Position numbers and translations under genes: made by a program. Below, piece after piece: positions 46,490-57,640 of a stretch of 64,000 nt of DNA. The notes below the pieces were generated by a model, which was given only the letters and a program-made list of their open reading frames with translations, did not search any database and had not been told where the DNA came from. The stretch is from Cladopsammia gracilis. Taxonomy: Eukaryota > Cnidaria > Anthozoa > Scleractinia > Dendrophylliidae. Position 1 is the stretch's first letter. Every line of letters starts with the position of its first letter. The stretch is taken from positions 417,728 to 481,727 of the forward strand of contig JAJGOT010000594.1 in the NCBI GenBank assembly GCA_022457155.1. The letters are read 5' to 3'.

Positions 46490-47290
46490 TTTATCATAAC
46501 AATACCGGGTAACAATACCATGTGAACTTTTTTTAACTTCAGTTGCCGTTTTGAAGAAGGGAAGTGTCTTGATGAAGCAAAATACTATAAGCATCTGTGG
46601 CTTTAATACACGATAAAAGGAACACACATGCACTGATAATTTTTCTCGGGGAAGGCTTGCTTCATATTTGCTATTTTAGTTTTCTTTCTTATTAAGCTTT
46701 AAGAATAAATATCAGCGATATAAAAACATGACGTTTCGGCGACGACATGTCACCATTATCAAATGTAAAATTATTTGTGAAGTCGAAAGTGTGAAAATAA
46801 ATAAATAAAAGATGCGGAGATGAACGAAAGAATGTGGCTTAATTAACTAAACAGTTTCGCTGGTATGGAGTCTTTTTGAGTGTTAAGAGACGGACTCTTT
46901 TTCCTTATCAATAGCATCTCATAAATAAGGCACTCAAACTTTCCGCGGCATTTCTTTAGGATGGTAAATTGCTCATGAAGATTGTACGGTCTTTGGTTAT
47001 GTTCGTACTTAAGGTGTTTGCCGATGGCAGAATATTTGTGTTCCTCAATGCGAAGGTGGAGGTGACGGCACGTGTAGCCTATATAATTCGCATCGCACGA
47101 ATTACATTTAAATTCATACACAACGCTTTGTTGGTTAACTAGTGAGGGCTTTGTTTCCGTGACTTTCAAATCTTCAGAGATTTTCCTACTTGTGAAAACT
47201 GGTTGTAATATGTTTATTATTGCAAATCCGGCTTTTTTTTTGAATTCTTTAGTTGGTTGTAATGGACAAAATAATTTCTTAATTGCTCTT
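46490..47290 (-). mobile_element. Penelope-like element fragment with GIY-YIG endonuclease
   Basis: The - strand frame (47169-46843, open further upstream) encodes QPVFTSRKI, VVYEFKCNSCDANYIGYTC and HLRIEEH, the pattern of the C-terminal GIY-YIG domain of PLEs. Downstream is the acgtttcggcgacgacatg motif typical of PLE ends. The reverse transcriptase is missing here. The segment about 46490-46560 recurs at about 49578-49645 (ttatcataac, aacttcagttgccgttttga). Confidence 0.8.
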
Positions 47291-47496
47291 ATTGAAAGCG
47301 TGAATTTTTATATGTATCGAGAAATGAGTTTATAAATAATAATCGATAAGTTATAATTCTTGCTTTCAGCCAGCTTTATGTAAGTATTTTGTCTGAACAA
47401 TATATAGGACTGGAATGGACGCGCGCATTTTTACTGATTGTTTCGGCTATAAGGTACCTAAAAATAACCACAAATACAATGTCATTGTATCTGAAA

Positions 47497-47897
47497 TTAA
47501 TCATTTCTGTATGTTGTTGATAGAGAAAAAAGATTTTCTATCCTTTCTACAACATCTCTATTTTTCATTCTAAAAACTTCGCTACATGTCATTCTTTTAA
47601 AACTGACTCTTTCTTGGTGTTTGAAATCACAACAAAACACACGTCTGCAGATATTTCTTGAAAATTTCCTTGTGAATAACCAAATAATTATTATTGCCTT
47701 CGAAAACAATTTCATTGGAAACAATATGTGCATAAATTAGACATATCAATCATCTATTCATACTTTTGTATAAATTTTGCTACTCCTCAATTGTGAGTCA
47801 AGTTTCTAAGCTGTTGTCACAAGTAGCCTTATATACCCTGAGTCATTAATTTTGTTCTTTTTAAATTGTAGCTGTTCATATGAAGAAAGCAGCATAA
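47497..47897 (+). repeat. 5' flank duplicated at 52480-52932
   Basis: Collinear words (gtatgttgtt, cctttctacaacat, aaaacttcgctacat, agctgttgtcaca, agctgttcat-tgaagaaagc) show that the upstream region of the glycosyltransferase-like gene was duplicated with it. Confidence 0.8.
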
Positions 47898-48285
47898 ATG
47901 ACAAAACAACTAGGAAATATGGCTTTCCTAAGAAGTTTCAAATTTATAATGTGTCTTCTTACCTCCTTCACTTTAACCATTATCTTGATATACGTGATGA
48001 ATATGGATTGGAGAAAGTATACTTTCCAACCACTGTTCAATAAAAGCTTTCAGCTCATAAGCAGCCAAAGCAACACAGGATCCCTAAGCAACACAGGACC
48101 CCCAAGCCACACAGGATACCCAAGCAACACAGGCTCCCTAAGCAACACAGGATCCCCAAATGACAAAGGATTCCCAGGTGACACAGGATATTCAAGCAAC
48201 ATAGAATACGCATCCAACACAGGACTCCCAAGCAGCACAGGATCTCCAAACAACACAGATAGCTCAATAACACTGTTTGAAACTG
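47898..48285 (+). pseudogene. Truncated tandem copy of the glycosyltransferase-like gene
   Basis: Starting at the ATG at 47898 (or the internal ATG at 47919), the frame encodes the same cytoplasmic tail and signal anchor as 52933 (FLRSFKF, then CLLTSFTLTIILIYVMNMD), followed by a longer degenerate Ser-Asn-Thr-Gly stem repeat (about 15 units). At about 48281, where the intact copy enters its catalytic domain, the sequence changes to PLE-derived DNA and runs to a stop at 48491. The whole luminal domain is therefore lost. A short secreted or membrane-anchored product is conceivable, but I consider this a pseudogene. Confidence 0.8.
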
Positions 48286-48632
48286 AAACCTTTCAGTATA
48301 CCCACGCTTTACCTCATGTCACCCACCCGGTGTTAAAAGAGGTTTTATTAAAGGAAAGGCCATCAGACTTCTACGAACAAACTCCTCAGAAACAGTTTTC
48401 AAGGAGTCACTCTCTAAATTCAAAACACGCCTTGAAGTGCGTGCCTACCGTTCCGCGTCACTACATACCATCCAGCAGTGACCGATCTTAAAAACATACT
48501 GATGCAAAAATGGAGTTTTATTAAAAATCAGCCTTTGCTGAAAACCATATATAAAACTCCTCCCATCATATCCTACAAAAAAGGAAAATCGCTTAAAGAC
48601 ACACTAGTCAAACAAGCGAAACTTTGAAGGTT
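48281..48632 (+). mobile_element. PLE C-terminal RT fragment
   Basis: In one frame it reads ILMQKWSFIKNQPLLKTIYK, then PPIISYKKGKSLKDTL and VKQAKL before a stop. The same motif block is at 56164-56615 (PLLREIYKEPPIISYK, KSLKDIL), so both are pieces of related PLEs. Confidence 0.8.
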
Positions 48633-48653
48633 CCCATTTACGTGTCGCAACCT

Positions 48654-49286
48654 AGGGGTTGACACATTATGCCGGCATAATTTCGAGCATAATACTATAG
48701 GTGGAGCATCGAGCATAATGCCAGCATAATATTTTGAAAACCTGTGTGTCAAAAACCGGTTGCCATGGCAACATGGTTAATCACACTGACATGTTATGGA
48801 TACCAAAATGTCCCTAGATAAATTCTATTAAAAGTCAGAAAATTTCAGCCTCATAGCTATTTCGGTGTAAGAGTTATCACAATTTTACTGGAGGGGGGTC
48901 GAAAAGCCCCCCCCCCCCCCCCCGTCTGAATAGGGTTAATGTTCTACGTGGTTTCCGTTCCTTTTTGAGCACTGGAGGCTTGTTCCCAGTGCATCCTCAA
49001 GCGCGTTTAGCTCTTTTGGTCTGGTTACTCTCATTATGCCAGGCTCGATTTTCCATTCCTACTTTACTCGAAATCCTTTGGATTAAATGTTCATGTTGTG
49101 TTACTAATTGATTATGAAAATGGTTTTTATTTTCACGCTTCACGGGGGGCCGTTTAAAATTTTTTTACGGCATAATTACGAGCATAATAGCAACAGTCGA
49201 GCATAATTTGGAGCATAGTAGTCCGTTTTGAAGGCAATACCAAAAAGCATAATACTCGAGTTTAGGAGCATAATGTGTCAACCCCT
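48654..49286. mobile_element. 633-bp MITE with AGGGGTTGACACATTATG termini
   Basis: aggggttgacacattatg and cataatgtgtcaacccct are perfect inverse complements. The interior repeats gagcataat or gcataat in both halves. A second element with a poly(C) tract (48906-48923) and a ctgaatagggttaa end (about 48926-48940) sits inside it. Confidence 0.85.
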
Positions 49287-49304
49287 CAGAGGGGAGTCTG
49301 TGTA

Positions 49305-49407
49305 AGGCTCGATTTTCAGCCGTTTGAGGGAGTCCGGGTTTTCAGATCCTCCTCCCAACAATGTGCGCGAAGGAACGCGGGCGCACAAAACGGCTGGTAT
49401 CGAGCCT
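49305..49407. mobile_element. 103-bp MITE with AGGCTCGATTTTCAGCCGTTT ends
   Basis: aggctcgattttcagccgtt and aacggctggtatcgagcct are inverse complements with two mismatches. Confidence 0.7.
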
Positions 49408-50325
49408 AATTAACCTCCGGGACATTATGTGCAGTCTTACACCAAGTACTGACTCGCTAAAACGACCGTAAACCCTCTTCGGTGTGGGGAGAATCCGCTG
49501 GGCAAGGTGACACCGAAGCCTCTGCGGAGGAGAGAGCCGTAAACCACCCTGTCTGTTTTCCTATCTAAAGAATGGAGAGTTCCTATTTATCATAACGATA
49601 CCAGGTGAGATTTTTCAACTTCAGTTGCCGTTTTGAAGAAGGAACGTGTGATGTCTTGATGAAGCAGTCGTAGATTAATAATTATGCGCAAAATTGAGCA
49701 TACGTGCAACGATAATACTGGGAAGGCTTGCTGCATATTTGCTATTTTTTGCACAGTTTTCAAACAGTTTAGTGGATAGACAAGCAATTGAAGGTTTTCT
49801 TTCCTATTAAGCATAATATGTTTATTGTAAATCCGGCTTTTTTCGACTGTTTTTGTGGCCTCTGGTGACCAAATTCTATAGTTGGTTGGGCAAATAACTC
49901 TTAGCTTATTGCAGGGCGTAACATGTCGATAATTTCGAAAGTTGACAAAAATCGATCGTTGTCGATTGAATTCGATACTACCGGACATCGATAAAAATCG
50001 ATCAAAAGATTTTTCTTGTGATTATCGATTTTGATCGATTTCCAATGTTACAATTCGATTTTGATCGATTTTAATCAACAAGTATCAAAATATGAAGAAG
50101 ATATATGGCGGGAGACAAGACTGCAGTCGAACGCGTAACGAAGCGGGAGCCGATCGGCTACAGCAAGACTTCATTTAACCCGGATTCAGCACACCGTGTT
50201 ACGTCAGTTTGGGTTATTACAGGGAACGAAATTGAGCTCGATCGAACGATTTAGCTCAGCTGAACGAAACAATTTTAACCTTTTCTCAAGGTAAACATCC
50301 TATCGATCCTATTACGGGAGGCAGC

Positions 50326-51770
50326 GTGGTCGAGTGGTTAGAGCGCTGGACTTGAAACCCGGTGGTCCCAGGTTCAAGTCCCGCTCTGACCACTATCTCC
50401 CGGCGGTACCAATCAATGAAAATCAGTCATTGATTGCCAATCAATACAATCAATAATAATCAATAATAATCCATTGATTGATATTGATTGGTTAAACCAA
50501 TCAATAAAAATCGATACTCACTCACCCAGACTCCTTAATTGCTATTGATTATTATTGATTTTTATAGATAATCAATAACTGATCGTGCAATGTAAAAACC
50601 CGCGTTTCAAGGCATTTGAGATCAATTTGGCGACTGTTACCTTGATTCCCCGGCGGCCTCAACGGAAGATGTCAAAGCAATTAGAGGTCGCAATAGCCAT
50701 ATTCTGTATCGTAAAAGGATACCACCAGCGTCTGATGGCTGATGCTTCCCGTTTGCCGTATGCCGGAAACGCGATGCTTAATCTCTCTATTAAGCTTCGC
50801 GGATAACGCAAACAGGAAATGTAAACTTGTCGTCTGCCATTTGCCGCCCTATAAAAGCAGGTCTCGTCTCGTACAAATACGGCGGCTGCCGTGACTATCC
50901 CTGCCATTCGTGGGTAAAAATTACTCAATGCTTAATCTCTCTAATGAGGTAGTTATAAACCCATTAAAAACCATCACGTGTACCGCAAACGGGAAATGTA
51001 AACTTGCCGACTCTGCCACTTTCCGTTACAAAATATGTGAAAGCAGGTCTTCTCGCGTTGAAAACGGCAGCTACCTTGACCATCTCTGCCGTTCTCGTTC
51101 TCGTTCCGTTCTTTCTCTGTCTGCCTTGTGGACACTTCGCTATGACAGACATCCTGTTATCCAGGCAAATATAACTTCACGGTACTAAAAATGTAACTCC
51201 CTCTATAATACGAAATACTAAATTCTGTCTGCGTGCCGGATCGATATATAATTAAATAGGTAATAAAATGTTGTTCAGTTAATTTTGTTGTTGTAATTCT
51301 TTTTACAAAAACGAACTTTTGTCACAAATCAGAACAATTACGCTTTATTAGGGCGTTTATTGGAATCGAAAACAGAGATTTTAGTTTTCAATGAAAATCA
51401 ATATTAATCAATAGAAATCAATGATAATCAATGAAAATCGATACTCACTCAACTCCAAGGCATTGATTTTTATTGATTTCCAATACCAATCAATTAATTG
51501 GTATTGATTATTATTGATTGTTATTGATTATATTGATTATTGCTTTTCATTGATTGGTACCGCCGGGCTATCTGGAGTTGTTTCACGGAAGACCCAAGTT
51601 CAACTCCTCGACCACGCTTGTAAAATAGCCAACTGGTTTGCCTCCCGCCAGTTGGGATTTTTAACGTGTTATGTTCTATTTGCAATATTTGTTACTATAT
51701 TTAGTGTCCCCAATTAGTGCTTGCGCACTAAATACCTTGACACTTAAATAAAGTGGGTTTTTTTTATTAT
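50326..51770 (+). mobile_element. tRNA-Ser-like SINE split by a TIR element
   Basis: 50326-50398 folds like a tRNA head (gtggtcgagtggttagagcg as A box, cttgaaa anticodon loop with UGA, ggttcaagtcc as B box). The body resumes at 51568 (ggagttgtttcacgg, ttcaactcctcgaccacg, cttgcgcactaaatacc, gacacttaaataaagtggg) with a T-rich tail. The break is exactly the TIR element at 50399-51567. It could also be a tRNA-Ser gene followed by a repeat, but the variable-arm region and the long tail fit a SINE. A related tail occurs at about 52090-52160. Confidence 0.75.
50399..51567. mobile_element. 1169-bp non-autonomous TIR element with CTATCT duplication
   Basis: Perfect 24-bp termini begin cccggcggtaccaatcaatg at 50399 and end with the inverse complement at 51567. 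The 6-bp word CTATCT flanks both ends (50393-50398 and 51568-51573). Both subterminal regions are arrays of atcaat/attgat words. The middle is a diverged tandem duplication (about 50770-50930 and 50930-51095; shared atgcttaatctctcta, ggaaatgtaaacttg, aaagcaggtct). No transposase ORF is present. Confidence 0.9.
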
Positions 51771-52188
51771 TCTACGTTGAATAACAACAGCACATATCAC
51801 AAACCACTTGGTTGCTCAGTTTTTATTTAACTTTATTGCCATACAGATGTACTTTAGAGCTGTTTACACTTCTATAAAATGCCGTTTGAGCTGTTGATTA
51901 CCGTTTTTGATGATCGATTTTGATCGACATGTTATGCCCTGCTTATTGATAGTGTGATTTTTTAAATCAAGAAATGAGTTGTAATTCTTACCTTGAGCTA
52001 GCTGATCAAATTAATATAAATTGTATATTTTTTTAGGAATTTTAGATTCTTAAGTCTTATTAAGATAATTTTCCTTTATTTTAATTTAATAGCTTTGTTT
52101 TAGTGTCCTCAGTTAGTATTGTAATGTACTAGAATTTTATGACACTTAAATAAAGGTTTCATCATCATCATCATTATCATACTACGAT

Positions 52189-52402
52189 TATCAGTTGAGC
52201 AAGGCACAAGCGATGTTTGGTGACAAAGTTTTGCCGTTAAAACTGCTGGCTATGTTTCCAATGGTAAAGCGTTTTGTTACTGATGATGTCCAAATGACAG
52301 ACAAGTTACCGTTGGAAATGTAGCAAGTTGCCCTTGACAACAACGTAGTTTTAACCGCAAAACTTTGTCACCAAACATCACTCTTGCCTTGCTCAACTGA
52401 TA
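52189..52402. mobile_element. 214-bp MITE with termini of about 56 bp
   Basis: tatcagttgagcaaggcaca and gatgtttggtgacaaagttt on the left have inverse complements on the right (aaactttgtcaccaaacatc, gccttgctcaactgata), with few mismatches. Confidence 0.9.
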
Positions 52403-52881
52403 TTGCAAGTACACGATCACATCCAATGCAATTATATGACACTGCATGTCTGACTTGCTCATTATATTGTTTCGGCTATAAAGTATCTCAAACTAGCCAC
52501 ATGTCGTTGTTTAAATGTTTTTGTATGTTGTTCAATAGTTTCTAAAAAGCTTTGCTTTCCTTTCTACAACATGTATCTTTTTTTTTCATTCTTAAAACTT
52601 CGCTACATCTCATTTTGTTCAACCCTCTTTCTTGTTGTTTGTAATCACAGTAAAATACATACACATGTCTGATATTTCTTAAAAAATTCCTTGTGAAAAA
52701 CCAAATATAAACTATTATTGCCTTCCAAAACTCTTTCATTTGAAATAATATATACACATACATTAGACAAACCAGTCATCTATTCATACTTTAACATTGA
52801 TTTTGCAACTCCTCATGATCTTTTCCAAGCTGTTGTCACAGGTGAATACCCTTAGTCATTAATTTTTTTTTCAATTCTTAG

Positions 52882-54378
52882 CTGTTCATGTGAAGAAAGC
52901 CACAGAAACGGACAAAACAATTATTGGGGAACATGGCTTATTTGCTAAGAAGTTTCAAATTTAAAGTATGTCTTCTTACCTGCTTTATTTCAACTATTAT
53001 CTTGATATACGTGATGAATATGGATTGGAGAAAGAGCACTTTCCAAATACTGGTCAACAAAAGCTCTCAGCTCATAAGCAGCCAAATCAACACAGGAACT
53101 GCAAGCAACACAGGATCCCGTAATAACACAGGATCTCCAAGCAACACAGGATCCCCAAGCAACACAGAATCTCAAAGCAGCACAGGATTCCCAAGCAGAA
53201 CAGGATCTCCAAGCAATACAGACACCCCAATAACACTGTTTGTGAGAATGGCTGGCAAACTGCCAGAACACAGGAAACGTTATTACTGCGACCTGTTCAG
53301 AACTACTGTTCTCTTTTGGCCTCCTTCATTTGGGAAGACGGTCTTGGTGCTTGATGAAGAATCAGAACAGGATCATGTATTTGCCGAAAAGGTAAAAAAT
53401 CAAACCAAAGAATACTTTCCTGATTATAAGCTTGAAGTGTTGTACGAATCCCTTCCAAAACATAAAAACACATTGGATTTTGCTGGTATGCCCAGGTCGG
53501 CCGGTTACAACAGACAGCTTTGGAGCAGCTTCTTTATTGATCTGTTCTCAAATGACTCCATCATTGCCTGGATGGACAATGATGCTGCCTTCATTACACC
53601 AGTTACCAAATCCTCAATTTTTACTGGCACAAAGTTACGTGTTTTGGGCACGGATTGCACATTTGTTTTCAACTGGGTACATGATTGGGCACGAACTACA
53701 GAACAGGCACTAGGATTACCATATGTTGCTGATTTCATGACATATTTTCCCGTCTACATCTACCGCGACACTTTTACACACTGCAGGGATTATATACTTA
53801 ACAGATTTAACACAAGTGACTTTGAAGAAGCCTTTAGGAAGTTCTACATGGACAGAAAGTTAATTTCTCCAGTCAGCGTTGTACTAAGTTATGCTTGGTA
53901 CTTTGAGAGAGAGCGTTATGACTGGAATTTAAAGATCTGCACTGACCTAACAGAATATAATAAAAAGTTTCCAAATGGCCATGCTATTGGGCCAGAACAT
54001 ATAATAAATATTCTGTCCGAGCCTCAAACAAGTTATCACGTTCCTTATGCAGAGTTTTTATTTTCAAATATTTTAGTCAGTTACTGCTTATCGCACAAAG
54101 CAGCGGGAAATAATTTGGAAATATGCTCCAATCATTCCATTTCACTGAGTGATAACTTGATTCTTTTTAGCCATGATCTTCAAAGAGTCAAAACTCGAGA
54201 ACAAACGCCTTGTACTGGTAACAATACCAATGCCTGTTTGCAAGTTCTAGAGCGTCATTATAACCAAGTGGGTCTTGAGATTAAACAATACTGGCGTAAG
54301 ATGGAATGGCACAATGTAGAAACTGTCGAAAAGCTTGCAAATGAGTTTGATATCAAATGTAGACCACTTACGTACTGA
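52882..54378 (+). CDS. Type II membrane glycosyltransferase-like protein, 481 aa
   Basis: The CDS is 52933-54378. A splice-acceptor-like tract (ttttcaattcttag) ends at 52881, so 52882 probably begins the coding exon with a short 5' UTR. I start at the ATG at 52933 (GGGAACATGG). Residues about 9-28 form a signal anchor. Residues about 50-100 are a stem of degenerate Ser-Asn-Thr-Gly-Ser-Pro repeats. The luminal domain begins near ITLFVRMAGKLPEHR, and at about residues 213-221 it carries IAWMDNDAAFI with a DXD-like D215-N-D217. In nucleotide-sugar transferases such a motif coordinates a metal and the donor. The length, topology and motif fit a Golgi enzyme, but I cannot assign a GT family or substrate. 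A broken duplicate lies 5 kb upstream. Confidence 0.75.
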
Positions 54379-54446
54379 AACAAATAATGCAATAATGATA
54401 ATTTAGTACATGTTTTATATTGTGCATATTCGAATGCACATTACAA

Positions 54447-54591
54447 TAGAGTGATTTTACTTCGTCTGTGAAACACTATCTAACAATTAGTGTGTGATAG
54501 TCCAAATTAAACAAAAGGAAACAATAGAATTATAGTCTAATAGTGCGTACTATTCTACTAACTATTTCACAGATGAAGTAAAATCACTCTA
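54447..54591. mobile_element. 145-bp MITE just after the glycosyltransferase-like stop codon
   Basis: tagagtgattttacttc and ctgtgaaa are mirrored by tttcacag and gaagtaaaatcactcta at the right end. It begins 68 bp past the TGA, so it probably lies in the 3' UTR and would form a hairpin there. Confidence 0.85.
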
Positions 54592-55800
54592 ACTATAATA
54601 CATGAAATACATTATAATACATTATATAAAACAAAATTACAGAAATTAAGGTTAAGAAAAATCTAAAATGTAAAAACTATACAACAGGGAATATAAATCT
54701 AATTGTATGCAAGTCTAAAAAGATATGTCTTCAAGTGGCGTTTAAAAGTACTGTATACAAGTAACTAAGGGGCCGACCATTTGACTTTTGAGGGAGGGGG
54801 GTTGGGTGATTTCAGAAAAAATATCCTGCAGACTCATTTTGAGGGAAAAAATATCTTGCAAGGAAATACCTCGGGGAAAAAAATTCCTACACTGATCTCG
54901 AGCAAGAAAAAAAAATCCAACCAAGGTCTTTTCATGCCAATGCATTGAACTTTGTTTGGCACCTTCTGTACATTTTGTAAATCAAAGTACAGTTAAATGA
55001 CTAACATTTTACAGCATTTTGCACTTGGCACCGCTATGAAAACAAAAATTCAGTGGCTTTTGATAACATTTTCATGGCAGCGGTTGAGACCGAAATCTTA
55101 AGGGCGACCGCGGAGCTATAGGGCTGGGTGGGCTATAGCCCCACCAATAATTTTGCCGGGAATTTTTTTCTTTTTTTTTTTTTTTTTGCATTTAGAAAAG
55201 TACTTCTAATCCTCCTTCATATAGTGAACTAACTGGACTAGCATATCATGAACCCGAAATAGGTCGAACGCGAAAACTTTAAGACATTTCTTTTTTTCTT
55301 CATAATTTGTTCTGTTTGGTGAAATCCACTTTAAATGGTAAGAACATAAATTAAAGACTGGCTTTAATATATTATAATTATGTTTTAAATGTACATTTTT
55401 ATGCAAAAAAAACTAACAGAATGGTGATAAAAATTTGACAAAATTTTCTTAGGATTGATAGAAATAAACGCGTTTCCGCCGGTGATTTCAGAAGCTCTAA
55501 ATTTCAAAATTTTACGGGGGAGCATACCCCCTGACCCCCCCAGATAAGCTTGCGCCTTCGGCGCTCGTTCAGCTCATTCTATGCGCGAGCTAGCCCCAAC
55601 AATCCAAAATATGCTACGCGGTCCCTGAATTAAGATATATCGATGACGTGTTCCCTTTGTGGAACACAAACAAACAAACAACTTTATTTAGTATTACCAT
55701 TTCTATACATGGTGTTACCTAAAGTTAAATAATTGTAATAAACAATTATAAAGCTAATAATTAACGAGGAAGAAATGCAAATAATAACATGATAATGATA
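54592..55800. other. Intergenic, repeats only
   Basis: Contains repeated aaaaaatatc-ttgca words (54820-54920), a poly(T) run near 55170, and at about 55665-55740 a reverse-oriented LINE/SINE-like tail (caaacaaacaaacaacttta). No gene is supported. Confidence 0.45.
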
Positions 55801-55844
55801 ATTCCAGCATAGAGGAAATAAATGGGTTCATTGAACAGGCTAAC

Positions 55845-56615
55845 ATGCAGATATCACTAAAAACATTAAATTTACGGCTGAAATATCAGAGAAAGAAACT
55901 ATTTTCTTGGATACGTGCTGTCTACAAAGGTGAGAGATTTAAAGAAACGTCTATCCTCGACGTACGCAAAATAACTTTTGAAGAGAACATAAGAAAATTG
56001 AAATCACGCCTACATTTGAGAGGGTATCCAGATACTCTGGTACATAAAGTCCTCTCAGAAATGAAATTCGAAGAGAGAAAGTCGGCCCTTCAACACATGA
56101 AGGAAAAAGGATACAAGAAAATTCTACCTTTTGTCACACAATATCACCAGCGGTGTCCAATTTAAAGAAAATCCTTATCAGGATAAATGGTATTTAATAC
56201 AGAACCAACCGTTGCTGATGTGGGCGGCACGGTGGTCTAGTGGTTAGCGCGTCGGACTTTCAACCTCAAGGTCGGTGGTTCGAGCCTGGTCTCTGCCGTC
56301 GTGTTGTTTCCTTAGACAGGAAATATTACTCCACACTGTCTCTCTCCACCCAGGTGTATAAATGGGTACCGGCGACAAAATGCTGGGAGTAACCCTGCGA
56401 TGGACTAGCATCCCATCCAGGGGGGAGTAGCAATATTCCTAGTTGCTTCATGCTACAGAAACCGGGTTAAGCTCCGGCCGTGTGGGCCATCGTGGCTCGT
56501 GTGCGACTTTACCTTTTACCAACCGTTGCTGAGGGAGATATATAAAGAGCCTCCCATTATCTCCTATAAAAGGGAGAAATCGCTTAAAGACATACTCGTT
56601 ATAGCGAAACTCTAA
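55845..56615 (+). mobile_element. PLE C-terminal fragment split by a SINE
   Basis: The frame at 55845-56165 has FEENIRKLKSRLHLRGYP and KILPFVTQYHQ, the region downstream of the RT core in PLEs. After the SINE it continues as PLLREIYKEPPIISYK and KSLKDIL to a stop near 56612. The catalytic RT motifs and GIY-YIG are absent. Confidence 0.8.
56219..56517 (+). mobile_element. tRNA-derived SINE, copy 2, full length with 15-bp target duplication
   Basis: Head tgggcggcacggtggtctag with A box (tggtctagtggttag) and B box (ggttcgagcctgg), then the shared body. Perfect 15-bp repeats accaaccgttgctga flank it at 56204-56218 and 56518-56532. Removing one repeat and the SINE rejoins the PLE frame. Confidence 0.95.
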
Positions 56616-57640
56616 AGTCAAGAACATCACATTGGCGAACAGGGGGAGTCGTGCAGGCCTGTCACTACTTTGTAAACCATTTCAAGAAAAAATGCACCAA
56701 TCTTTCAGGGAAATGACCATCTGAACATACAGCAAGGGGGGTGGGTTCTCCCTACAGTGTACATTTATGCCAAATGTCAAAAAGTTAACCTTAAGTGAGA
56801 TATAGAAAATGGAGAAAGTTTCAGGGCATTTATTAAAGGTCAGTATTGGTACATTTATAATCTTGGTATTAAAAGCCAAAGAACAAAAATTCTAATAATG
56901 TTAATTTCCATGGCACTTTACGCAGAGCAGTCCAACATTTAAGTGTTAAATGTGGTTTTCCCATAGGCAAGCAGTTATGTTAAACTTATGTCCACACATT
57001 TTTGGCCTTGATTTTGAAGAAAAAATTGTATTTAAAAAAAAAAAAATCTTGCATGGCGTATAACGCTGAAAAAAAAATTCGACACCCTTGCATGTTAGGA
57101 AAAAAAATTCCACCGCCAGAGGTTTGGGGAAAAAAATTCTTACCCAAACCTAATCAAGCTGTTTTTTTCCAGCCTCTGTTACGGTCTTGGTACAAACAAA
57201 TTGTGTGTTGAGTTTCTTAATATATTGTAGGAATAAGAGTTTGTACTATTAAAAATTTGAGCCAAATGATCAGGTGCAATTCGATTTTTCAATTTATACA
57301 TTATTCAGCATAAAAAATTGCCTTGTTCTTCGATTCGTGTCTCAGGATTATCCCACCCAAGTTCATCCGGTATCTCAACTGATCGTCAATCGTAATTAGA
57401 GGAGGTTACCACCCTGACAGCTCCGTTTTGGAGGGTCTGGAGTCTGTTGACACATCCCTTTCCGACAGACGGATGCTAAGTTTATTTCGCGTACTTACAT
57501 TAATCAACAGAAGGAGTAAGGATCCACAAATGGAAATGCTTTACTTTTTCGTTTTCTCTCTGTGCTAACGTTCTAATTACCATAGTATAAATCTGTTTTT
57601 GGTTCAGTTGTGCGGGTTTTTTTGCGCTTTCACCAACGGA
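56616..57640. other. Intergenic, no gene seen
   Basis: AT-rich with repeated aaaaaaattc words (57020-57170). From about 57477 to 57590 it resembles 41640-42520, so PLE-derived sequence probably begins here. Confidence 0.4.

Noticed and set aside
48050..48273. Leu/Cys-rich minus-strand ORFs over the stem repeat
   Set aside because: Antisense reading of the SNTGSP repeat DNA.
50326..50398. Genuine tRNA-Ser(UGA) gene
   Set aside because: The sequence continues into a SINE-like body and T-rich tail after the inserted element, so a tRNA-derived SINE is more likely.
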